From: Thermoanaerobacter thermocopriae JCM 7501
GTDB lineage: Bacteria; Bacillota; Thermoanaerobacteria; Thermoanaerobacterales; Thermoanaerobacteraceae
DNA length: 64,000 nucleotides
Reading direction: 5' to 3'
Assembly: GCF_001310975.1 (NCBI RefSeq)
Contig: NZ_BAZY01000005.1
Coordinates: 16,001 to 80,000 of the forward strand
The notes beneath the pieces were generated by a model. It searched no databases, was not told the DNA's origin, and saw only the letters and a list, made by a program, of their open reading frames with translations. Shown one piece after another: positions 19,551 to 27,087 of the stretch. The translations under genes and the position numbers were made by a program. The number at the start of each line of letters is the position of its first letter. The first letter of the stretch is position 1.

Positions 19551-19566
19551 GTATTGCGCCCTCCTG

Positions 19567-19794
19567 TTATTTTGTTTTATTGGTTGGAATATCGTCGTCA
19601 ACATAGTCGACAATATCGCCTATGTTGACATCAAGAGCTTTACAGATTCTTCCTAACACATCCATGCTTACCGGCAAATCTTTACTCAACTTCGCTATTG
19701 TTGTCGATGTTAAATTCGTCATCGCCATCAGATCTTTTTTCATCATCTTTTTATCAATTAATAGTTTCCAAAGTTTATTATAACTAAATGCCAT
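19567..19794 (-). CDS. Cro/CI-type HTH regulator (YozG-like)
   Basis: A 75-residue single-domain helix-turn-helix protein: MAFSYNKLWKLLIDKKM, KKDLMAMTNLTSTTIAKLSKD and MDVLGRICKALDVNIGDIVDYV. This is the compact YozG/HTH_26 type often placed first in restriction or conflict operons. The ATG at 19794 follows GGAGGCG; an in-frame TTG at 19809 lies upstream of that site. It ends 16 bases before the effector gene. It may repress its own operon and possibly serves as the prophage repressor, since early genes diverge from here; no other CI-like repressor was found. Confidence 0.85.
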   Translation of the reverse strand: MAFSYNKLWKLLIDKKMMKKDLMAMTNLTSTTIAKLSKDLPVSMDVLGRICKALDVNIGDIVDYVDDDIPTNKTK

Positions 19795-19845
19795 TTTAAT
19801 CGCCTCCAAGCACTATTGGATGGTATTCCCAACAGGTTATTTATT

Positions 19846-19874
19846 ATTATAGCAATTAACTATACAAATTACAA
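19846..19874 (-). promoter_or_regulatory. Promoter of the defence operon with overlapping inverted repeat
   Basis: On the minus strand TTGTAA, 17 bases and a perfect TATAAT. The spacer and -35 lie inside a TAACTA...TAGTTA inverted repeat (19858-19882), a plausible operator for the adjacent HTH protein. Confidence 0.55.
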
Positions 19875-19938
19875 TTAGTTATTTATATATACAAACTTCG
19901 GCTTTACAAACGCTTATGTTAGTTTTGTTCCAAAAATA

Positions 19939-19990
19939 AATGGAGATTTGCGGAGTTTCAGCGGAGTAACAGCGGAGTCATAGCCGAGGA
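19939..19990. repeat. 11-base periodic GCGGAGT repeats
   Basis: GCGGAGT occurs at 19950, 19961 and 19972, each exactly 11 bases apart. Degenerate copies flank them (TGGAGAT at 19941 and GCCGAGG at 19983). One copy per helical turn suits a DNA-binding array. It lies in the divergent region between the defence operon and the early phage genes. Confidence 0.55.
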
Positions 19991-20066
19991 CTTCAGGTGC
20001 TCGAATTAATAAAATTTAGATAGACGGCGGAACAAAGCTGTAATTTAAGAAAAAGGAGGGTAACTC

Positions 20067-20276
20067 ATGAAAGATATTCGCGATTTCAATGGTCGCTTAG
20101 TCTGTAAAGCTGACGCAGCCACAGGTCTTGTAGAAGTTGCATATAAACGATGTAAAACCAGCACACAGATACCTATCGGAGGAACATTGAAGATTGAACG
20201 TGATGGGGTTGTCACAATAATCAAACGAATAAATGATGCTGCTTTTCATGTAGAAAGCTATGTCTGCGCAGCATAA
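20067..20276 (+). CDS. Small phage protein, unknown function
   Basis: A 69-residue protein, not recognised. It starts MKDIRDFNGRLVCKAD and is mainly predicted beta (VEVAYKRCKTSTQIPI, TLKIERDGVVTIIKRI). It is the first rightward gene after the divergent control region, with AAAGGAGGG before the ATG. A strong terminator-like hairpin follows within 40 bases, so it may be expressed alone in the lysogen or just before the early operon. No signal peptide or membrane segment. Confidence 0.7.
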   Translation: MKDIRDFNGRLVCKADAATGLVEVAYKRCKTSTQIPIGGTLKIERDGVVTIIKRINDAAFHVESYVCAA

Positions 20277-20313
20277 GACGTTAATCAACTAAATAGAAAA
20301 TCCGCGGAGCTGC

Positions 20314-20367
20314 ATGACGGCCAGGATTAATTCTCATACCAGAGAATTATCCCGGCCGTCATTTTTT
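20314..20367 (+). terminator. Long hairpin terminator before the early operon
   Basis: ATGACGGCC pairs with GGCCGTCAT, and inside it GATTAATTCTC with GAGAATTATC, followed by six T. Outside it, AAATCCGCGGAGC (20299-20311) and GGCTCCTGCGGATTTC (20382-20397) also pair imperfectly. The whole 100-base region could therefore fold as one nested structure ending just before the next gene's ribosome-binding site. Confidence 0.75.
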
Positions 20368-20428
20368 GTTCTACGGATTTTCGGCTCCTGCGGATTTCAA
20401 AAATCTGAAATTCAAGGAGCTGAGAAAA

Positions 20429-20818
20429 ATGAAAATCAAATATCACTTCAACACTGAAACCATTGAAATTGAAGTATCTGAAGAGTGGGGAGAAATTCTG
20501 GTCGAACTTGACCGTCAGGAATACAACATTAACCATAAAGAGACTCGCCGACATACATCACTTGATGCAATGAAATATGAGGGAGAGATTTTCGCAAGCA
20601 ATACCAACATTGCCGCAGAGTACATAAGAACTCAAGAAAATGAGACATTGCTAAAAGCCATCGATAGTCTTCTCCCACAGCAAAAAGAACTGGTACGAAG
20701 GGTGTACTTCAATAATGAATCCCTTGCTTCAATAGCACGAGAAGAAGGGGTCAGTAAGATGGCTATTACAAACCGCATGAAAAAGATCCATGAAAAACTA
20801 AAAAAAATTTTGAGTTAG
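20429..20818 (+). CDS. Sigma-70 region 4-like phage regulator
   Basis: 129 residues. The C-terminal half is a sigma region-4 type helix-turn-helix: AIDSLLPQQKELVRRVYFNN, then ESLASIAREEGVSKMAITNRMKKIHEKLKKIL. The N-terminal half (MKIKYHFNTETIEIEVSEEW) is not recognised. The ATG at 20429 follows AAGGAGCTG and is preferred to the upstream frame that begins inside the hairpin. Placed at the head of the early operon, it may redirect host polymerase or act as an early activator; this is inference. Confidence 0.8.
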   Translation: MKIKYHFNTETIEIEVSEEWGEILVELDRQEYNINHKETRRHTSLDAMKYEGEIFASNTNIAAEYIRTQENETLLKAIDSLLPQQKELVRRVYFNNESLASIAREEGVSKMAITNRMKKIHEKLKKILS

Positions 20819-20899
20819 GGGGTTTACTTTTACTGTTTTCGTGGCCTAACAGTGAGGGCCAAAACATCAGTCCTAAGAAAGATGAGGTGAAAAGAGCAT

Positions 20900-21103
20900 A
20901 TGAAACACAAACTCAAAATCAATATCTCGGATAATGACAGAGATTTAGGTATTGTGAAATGTCGCAATGTCACTCTACGAGAAAGGTTTTTGCAATATCT
21001 GCTGGGGAGAAAACAGAGAGTAACGATTATTGTTCCTGGTAACAGTGTAAAGTCTGTCGATATCCGCGAAGTTTCGGAGGTAGATGATCTTGATGCATTC
21101 TAA
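20900..21103 (+). CDS. Small phage protein, unknown function
   Basis: A 67-residue basic/acidic protein beginning MKHKLKINISDNDRDLGIVKC. It has a central LRERFLQYLLGRKQRVTIIVPG segment and an acidic tail (EVSEVDDLDAF). Not recognised. GAGGTG precedes the ATG. Its 3' end overlaps the start of the SNF2 helicase gene by 20 bases, so the two are probably translationally coupled. Confidence 0.7.
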   Translation: MKHKLKINISDNDRDLGIVKCRNVTLRERFLQYLLGRKQRVTIIVPGNSVKSVDIREVSEVDDLDAF

Positions 21104-22584
21104 ACGCGAAGAAATTATTCCAATGCCCATAAAGGGCAGACCATATAAGCATCAGATTCGTGCTTTCAATTTCATCTGCAGTCTATTTGGGCTTTTGAAG
21201 GGTGGTGGTGTTTCTGCCATTTCCGGATGGGGTGCAGCGCTCCTGATGGAAATGGGCTGAAAAGCACCGGGAAAACTCTTGTCTCAATCGCCATTATAGG
21301 AGCATTGCTTGCTGCAGGAAGAATAAAACGTGTGCTGATTGTTGCGCCACTTTCCATTCTGGGAGTGTGGGAAGACGAGTTTAAACGGTTCGCAGATTTC
21401 CCATATCAGCTTATAGTCCTTAATGGCACGATTCAAAAGAAAATCCAACAACTAAGATTTTTAACTGGCGAAGGTGTCCATGTAGTGGTAGTCAACTATG
21501 AATCAGCATGGAGAATGGAAAAGGAACTGGCTAATTGGCATCCTGACTTATCATTGCTGATGAAGGACATAAAATTAAAACTCATAACACTTCAGTTTCA
21601 AAGGCAATGCACCGGTTGGGCTTGCTTGCCCGGTATCGGCTCTTGCTAACAGGAACGGTTATAACCAACAAAGCCATAGATGTATTCAGCCAATATAAGT
21701 TTCTCGATCCACGCATCTTTGGCAACAGCTTCTATGCCTTCAGAAACCGTTATTTCAACATGGTCGGCTATGGCAACCATACACCAGTGCTGAAAAAATC
21801 AATGGAACAGGATTTAATGAAAAGGATCCACAGCATCGCCTTCCGGGCGACCAAAGCGGAGTGCCTGGATTTGCCGGAAACCACCGATATTATTCGCCAC
21901 ATTGAGCTTGAGCCTGTCACTTTAAAGAAATATAAAGAGCTTGTCAAACAAAGCTATACTGAGCTGTCAGCAGGAGAAGTAACAGCTACAAACATACTGA
22001 TACGCTTGCTTCGTCTTTCGCAATTAACCGGCGGCTTCATCGGAAGCGATGACGGTGGGAAAATCGAGCAAGTCAGCGATGCCAAGTTGAAAGCTCTTGA
22101 AGATATCCTTGAAAGCAGTATTCAAGAAGGACATAAGCTGGTTGTTATAGCAAGGTTTATCCCTGAAATTCATGCCATATGCAGGTTGCTGGAGAAGAAG
22201 AACATCGGTTATGCGTGTATTTATGGTGCAACTAAGGATCGCCAAGGGCAAGTAAACCGGTTTCAATGTGATCCCGACTGCATGGTGTTCGTAGGCCAGA
22301 TTGCAACTGCTGGCCTCGGTATTACACTAACCGCTGCAAGCACAATGGTATTTTACTCACTTGATTATTCCATGTCGAATTTCGAACAGACAAAAGCCCG
22401 TATCCATAGAGTTGGACAAAAGAACGGTTGCACATATATCTACCTTATCGCCAAGGGTACTGTAGACTCAAAAATCCTGACTGCTCTGCGCAATAAGGCA
22501 GATCTTGCAAAAATGCTGATAGACGACTACCGCAAAGGAGCAAATCCTTTTGCCCCAGAGGGAGGTGAAAGCTGTGAGCAATAA
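21084..22584 (+). CDS. SNF2-family helicase of the phage replication module (two frameshifts)
   Basis: About 500 residues. GRPYKHQIRAF (Q-motif-like) and ALLMEMG lead to the P-loop (STGKTLVS). Then come RVLIVAPLSILGVWEDEF (Ia), a DEGH box restored as LIIADEGHKIKTHNT, LLTGTVITN (III), and the C-terminal QIATAGLGITLTAAS and QTKARIHRVGQK (V, VI). One base is missing near 21260 and one near 21555; in all three pieces the downstream frame is -1, as for single base loss. GGAGG before 21084 and overlap with the previous gene set the start. Helicases of this type sit in phage replication clusters beside a family A polymerase, as here. Confidence 0.85.
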
Positions 22585-22990
22585 TGCGATGTTTGAACTT
22601 GCTGATCGTCTTAAGGAGCTTCGCGATGCAAAAAAGGCCGCGGAAGAGGAAATGAAAAGCATAAATGCGGAGATTGACGATGTCGAATACCGTCTGTCTG
22701 AGCTGATGATCAGCAGTGAGACGCAAAACTTCACAAGAGCAGGAACAATGTTCTGCCTTTCAACGACAACAAGAGCCAGTGCTGCCGCAGGCATGAAGGA
22801 GGAACTGTTTGACGCACTACGCAGTAAAGGCTTTGGAGAACTCATCTATGAAACAGTAAATGCAAATTCCCTGTCAGCATTTGTTAAAGAACAGATTGCG
22901 GAGAATGGGGACGAGCTTCCGGACTGGCTGAAAGGCCTTGTGAATGTCTTCGAAAAGACAACAGTAACTGTGCGGAAAGCAGCAAGGTAA
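22574..22990 (+). CDS. Coiled-coil phage replication-module protein, unknown function
   Basis: 138 residues. A coiled coil at the N-terminus (LADRLKELRDAKKAAEEEMKSINAEIDDVEYRLSEL, broken here for length by description) is followed by a globular part ending LKGLVNVFEKTTVTVRKAAR. The GTG at 22574 follows GGAGGTG and overlaps the helicase stop by 11 bases, indicating coupled translation. Not assigned to a family; its constant place between helicase and polymerase genes suggests a replication or recombination accessory role. Confidence 0.75.
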   Translation: MSNNAMFELADRLKELRDAKKAAEEEMKSINAEIDDVEYRLSELMISSETQNFTRAGTMFCLSTTTRASAAAGMKEELFDALRSKGFGELIYETVNANSLSAFVKEQIAENGDELPDWLKGLVNVFEKTTVTVRKAAR

Positions 22991-23111
22991 ATAGCTTCAG
23001 AAAGCAATGCTCCAATATCAATGTTCAAGGAATAACTGTTCGAAGAACAATGCTTCAAAGAACAATGATATAGATTACATTCCAAATTCATAATTACGGA
23101 GGTATAAAAGC

Positions 23112-23864
23112 ATGAAAAACAATGAACTCGTAACTATTAACGAAAATACAGGTTTTCTTCAGCTCGCTAATTTCAATCTTGACGAGGCAATGGCATCAGA
23201 ACTTGACGGTCTTGACATGACTTTTGAACGCATAAAAATCCCGTCCGCAGGCAGCACAGTATTTGAAGTGCCCGGGGAAAATCCCGGAGAACCTGATACT
23301 GTCAAGGAATTCTCAGCGGTAATTCTTTATCATCATCCACTTTATGCATACTACAAGGACAAGTATACCGGAGGCAGTAACCCACCGGATTGCGGAAGCT
23401 TTGATGGTATAACCGGCGAAGGAGACCCCGGAGGAAGCTGTGCCAAATGCCCATATAATCAGTTCGGTTCGGGGGAAAACGGCAGCAAAGCTTGCAAGAA
23501 CCGCCGCAGGATATATGTACTGCGTGAAGGGGAGATTTTCCCGTTGATACTCTCATTGCCAACAGGATCGTTGAAAGAGTTTTCCCGCTACATCAAAAGG
23601 CTGCTTTCTAAAGGTAAAAAATCGAACAGCGTAGTTACCCGCTTTTCATTGAAAAAGGCGACCAATTCAAGCGGTATCACCTATTCACAGGCTCAGTTTG
23701 CTGTAGATCGGGATCTGACCGCTGACGAATATGCGTTGATATCCAAGCTTTCCGAGCAGGTCAAAGCATTCAGTACCCGAGTCGGCCATGACACTGAACC
23801 TGCCGGTGAAGAGGTAATAAATGTAGACCCTGAAACAGGTGAAATTACAGAGCCGCTTAAGTGA
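23112..23864 (+). CDS. Phage protein with Cys cluster, possible ssDNA-binding protein
   Basis: 250 residues. The N-terminus begins MKNNELVTINENTGFLQLAN. The centre holds PDCGSF...CAKCPYNQFGSGENGSKACKNRR, four or five cysteines likely to bind zinc. It then continues LPLILSLPTGSLKEFSRYIK-like beta structure and an acidic C-terminal tail (EVINVDPETGEITEPLK). An acidic tail and the location between a helicase and DNA polymerase recall single-strand binding proteins, but I cannot assign a family. GGAGG precedes the ATG. Confidence 0.65.
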   Translation: MKNNELVTINENTGFLQLANFNLDEAMASELDGLDMTFERIKIPSAGSTVFEVPGENPGEPDTVKEFSAVILYHHPLYAYYKDKYTGGSNPPDCGSFDGITGEGDPGGSCAKCPYNQFGSGENGSKACKNRRRIYVLREGEIFPLILSLPTGSLKEFSRYIKRLLSKGKKSNSVVTRFSLKKATNSSGITYSQAQFAVDRDLTADEYALISKLSEQVKAFSTRVGHDTEPAGEEVINVDPETGEITEPLK

Positions 23865-23870
23865 TCAATT

Positions 23871-23907
23871 GCCCTATCGGAGAGGAACTTTCTATCTCCG
23901 ATAGGGC
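23871..23907 (+). other. Perfect 13-bp hairpin before polA
   Basis: GCCCTATCGGAGA and TCTCCGATAGGGC pair perfectly around an 11-base loop in the short gap before the polymerase gene. No T-run follows, so an mRNA processing or stability element is as likely as a terminator. Confidence 0.65.
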
Positions 23908-23922
23908 GGAAAGGAGAACCGC

Positions 23923-25844
23923 ATGGGATACAAATGTGTTTATACGCTGGCTGAAATACAGGAGTATCTGAAAAACACTGTCCTATTTGCTTTCGACTTT
24001 GAAACGTCACCCCGCGATAAATGGAGGAACGATAAAAGTGCAGCTCTGGATGCTCATAAAGCAGATATTACAGGGATCAGTTTTTCAGTATCAGAAGGGA
24101 CTGCTATATATGTTCCACTTAAACATCGTAGCGGGCGAAATGCAGAGAACCAGGCGGCAATATGGGATTATCTGAAATTACTATTCGAATCAAAAGATGT
24201 AATAAAAGTTGCTCATAATCTGGCTTTTGAGTCTATGTTCCTTTACGCAAGAGGTATCGTCCTTCAAAAGCCTTGCTATGACACGATTGCAGCATCACAG
24301 CTTACATTAAAAAGCAAGTGGGAGTTCAGAAGTCTTGCTGACAGCGGACTTAAAACGCTTGCGCCTGCACTCTGCAAAGCAGAAATGACAGAATTCTCAA
24401 CGGTTACTGAAGGTCGGTTTTTCGATGAATTGAACCCTCAGGATGAGAAGACTGTCCGCTATGCTTGTGCTGACAGCGACTATACTCTTCGCTTGTATCA
24501 TGTTTTCAATCAGTGGTTTGATAGATTTTTACCCAAACACAGAACTATTGTGGAAGAGTAGAATCGCCTACATCAGTATATGTCGGGATAATGAAGTATA
24601 ACGGCATATTGGTGGATAAGTCAGCCATGCTGAAGAAACAAGCGGAAGCCGCAGAAAAGATTGTCAGTATCAGAAAAGATATTGCCGGAATTATCGGCAA
24701 TGTAGAGATTGGGGCAAATGCTTCAACTTCAGCATTTAAAAAATATCTTTTTGTGGATCTCGGTCTTCCGGTAATGAAAACGACCGCAAAACATCAGGAA
24801 GCTGCCGATGATGAAACCATGATCCTATTAAAAGAATGGTGTGAATCCAACAGGCCTGAACTTGATCGCTTATTTGATCTGGTGCAAGAGTACCGCAAAT
24901 GGGGCAAACTCAAATCCACCTATATAGACGGTTATCTTCGATTTATTGATGAGGATACCGGCAGGATTCATCCGGACCTTATACCATTGGGGACAGAGAC
25001 AGGCAGATTTGCGTCAAGAAACCCGAATATGCAGAATTGTCCGCAGAAAGACAATGACCCAATAGGCGTACGGAAATTTATCATTGCACCGGAAGGAAAG
25101 GCTATTTTATCCCTTGACTTTTCACAGATAGAACTGCGCGTCGGAGCGTTTTATTGCAGGGACAAACGTATGCTGGAAACCTATCGTACTGGCGGTGATA
25201 TCCATGCTCAGACCACTTCTGTTATTTACCGCATTCCTTTTGAGGAGGCAGCAGACAAAAATGCTCCACATTATAAAGAGCGCAGGACCATTGCAAAGAA
25301 CTGCAATTTCGGTGTGTTCTATGGCCTGTTTCCTACTGGCTTACAGAGAACACTTAAATTTAAAGCTGGGCTGAACCCAACTTTGTCCGAATGTGAGACC
25401 ATCATTCAAAACTTGAAATCCGGATACCCCGATCTTGCCAAATGGCAGGATGAGGTTAAAAAGCGAGCTGCTGTAAGCTGCTATACAGAAACATGGCTGG
25501 GCAGGCGAAGATACCTGCTGGGAATTCGGTCATCAGATTGGGGCAAGAAGTCCTTTGCCGAGCGGTGCGCATTAAATACACCTATTCAAGGTACAGCGGC
25601 AGATATTCTAAAGCTTGCCTGTGGGCGCATCATCAGTGGACTTCCCGAAAGGCTCTGGCTGAAACCTATACTGCAGATACATGACGAGCTGGTTTTTGAA
25701 TTACCGGAAGACAAGGCGGACGAAGCAGTTGTTTTTATAAAAGAGTGTATGGAAACACAACCCTTCCCTGAATTTGATGTACCTATTGTGGCAGAGGCTT
25801 CGGTAGGGAGAAATTTTGGAGAAATGAAAGAAATGGAGGATTGA
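23923..25844 (+). CDS. Phage DNA polymerase, family A (one frameshift)
   Basis: About 640 residues after repair. The N-terminal 3'-5' exonuclease has FAFDFETSP (Exo I), KVAHNLAFESMF (Exo II) and RYACADSDYTLRLY (Exo III). The polymerase has LSLDFSQIELRVG (motif A), RRTIAKNCNFGVFYG (motif B, residues on the O helix) and LQIHDELVFELP (motif C). A missing A near 24556 ends the first frame at IVEE; the restored frame reads VESPTSVYVGIMKYNGILVD. No 5'-3' exonuclease domain, as usual for phage polymerases. GGAG precedes the ATG. It lies in a compact operon with helicase and primase. Confidence 0.92.
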
Positions 25845-25848
25845 TGTT

Positions 25849-26646
25849 ATGAATAATTTACAGGTTTTTAAGAATACAGAATTTGGCGAACTTAAAGTAC
25901 TCGTTATTGATGGAAAGGAATACTTCCCTGCAACAGATTGTGCAAGGATGCTGGGATACAGTAACCCACACAAGGCAGTAATAGATCATTGTAAGTACCT
26001 AACAAAACGTGAGGTACCTCATCCGCAAAATCCTGAAAAAACCATAAACATAAATTATATTCCTGAAGGTGATTTGTTCAGACTGATAGTTAAATCCCAA
26101 CTTCCTGCAGCCGAACGCTTTGAGAGATGGGTCTTTGATGAAGTGCTGCCTACGATAAGAAAACATGGAGTCTATGCTACGGATAAAGTTATCGAAGAGA
26201 TGATTTCCAATCCAGAGTATGGTATCAGGATTTTCTCCGAACTAAAGGCAGAACGCGACAGACGGAAAGCTTTGGAAATAGAAAATGCAAAGAATAAACA
26301 GATTATCAGCGAGTTAAAGCCCAAGGCGAGCTATTATGATCTCATATTGCAAAATAAAAGCCTTGTGCCGATCAGCAAGATTGCCAAGGATTACGGAATG
26401 TCTGGCCGCGCTTTCAATAAGCTGCTTCATGAGCTTGGAGTACAGTACAAAATGGGAAACTGCTGGCTTTTATATCAGGAGTACGCCGATCAAGGATACA
26501 CGCAGTCCAAGACCCACGTTATTGATGCAGAAAGAAGCGTAATGCACACATATTGGACACAAAAAGGAAGGCTATTTATCTATGACCTTCTTAAAAACAA
26601 GAAAGGTATATTGCCTGTAATCGAACGTGAACAAAAAAGCGCATAG
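25849..26646 (+). CDS. Phage antirepressor (Bro-N plus KilAC)
   Basis: 265 residues. The N-terminal Bro-N domain (LKVLVIDGKEYFPATDCARMLGY, YIPEGDLFRLIVKSQLPAAERFERWVFDEVLPTIRKHG as separate blocks) is joined to a C-terminal KilAC/Ant domain (SYYDLILQNKSLVPISKIAK, GMSGRAFNKLLHELG). Antirepressors bind and inactivate lysogeny repressors or operators. It begins 4 bases after the polymerase stop; GGAGG precedes the ATG. Placement inside the replication operon rather than at the switch is common in this phage group. Confidence 0.92.
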   Translation: MNNLQVFKNTEFGELKVLVIDGKEYFPATDCARMLGYSNPHKAVIDHCKYLTKREVPHPQNPEKTININYIPEGDLFRLIVKSQLPAAERFERWVFDEVLPTIRKHGVYATDKVIEEMISNPEYGIRIFSELKAERDRRKALEIENAKNKQIISELKPKASYYDLILQNKSLVPISKIAKDYGMSGRAFNKLLHELGVQYKMGNCWLLYQEYADQGYTQSKTHVIDAERSVMHTYWTQKGRLFIYDLLKNKKGILPVIEREQKSA

Positions 26647-26661
26647 GCAGGGGGTAATACC

Positions 26662-27087
26662 ATGAGTATCAGCAAGTTTAACGCGGAAGGATATTACGAC
26701 CCCACACCTTATGAAGCACTGCTTAGGATTGAGCGAGAGGCCAGGAAAGCGCCTTACAGACCGATGGTATTTATCTGCAGTCCATATGCTGGTGATATAG
26801 AACGTAATATCCGTAAGGCTCAGGGGTACTGCCGCTTTGCAGTGAGCAGGAATTGCATACCTATTGCTCCGCACCTCTTGTTTCCGCAGTTTATGGACGA
26901 CGATGATGAACAAATGCGAAATCTGGGATTGTTCTTTGGCATGGTATTGATGTCAAAGTGCTCAGAAGTGTGGGTATTTGGCAGAAAAATTACTAAAGGG
27001 ATGTCCATTGAGATTGAAAAGGCAAAGCAGCGCAGCATTCCGATCCGGTATTTTAATGAACGATGCGAGGAGGTGCGGTGTAAATGA
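26662..27087 (+). CDS. DUF4406-like (nucleoside deoxyribosyltransferase-fold) protein
   Basis: 141 residues. PMVFICSPYAGDIERNIRKAQGYCRFA, IPIAPHLLFPQFM and VWVFGRKITKGMSIEIEKAKQ give the Rossmann-like fold of DUF4406/DUF1937 proteins, distant relatives of nucleoside 2-deoxyribosyltransferases (each block quoted is a separate segment). These occur in many phages; a role in nucleotide metabolism or base modification has been guessed, not shown. It overlaps the primase gene start by 4 bases. Confidence 0.75.
   Translation: MSISKFNAEGYYDPTPYEALLRIEREARKAPYRPMVFICSPYAGDIERNIRKAQGYCRFAVSRNCIPIAPHLLFPQFMDDDDEQMRNLGLFFGMVLMSKCSEVWVFGRKITKGMSIEIEKAKQRSIPIRYFNERCEEVRCK

Noticed and set aside
20819..20899. 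CRISPR or tRNA genes anywhere in the window
   Set aside because: No regularly spaced repeat-spacer pattern and no cloverleaf was seen; the repeats found are short iterons, MITE-like or promoter copies.
22991..23111. GAACAATG repeats between two early genes
   Set aside because: Two or three short imperfect copies in AT-rich DNA; too weak to call an operator or iteron set.
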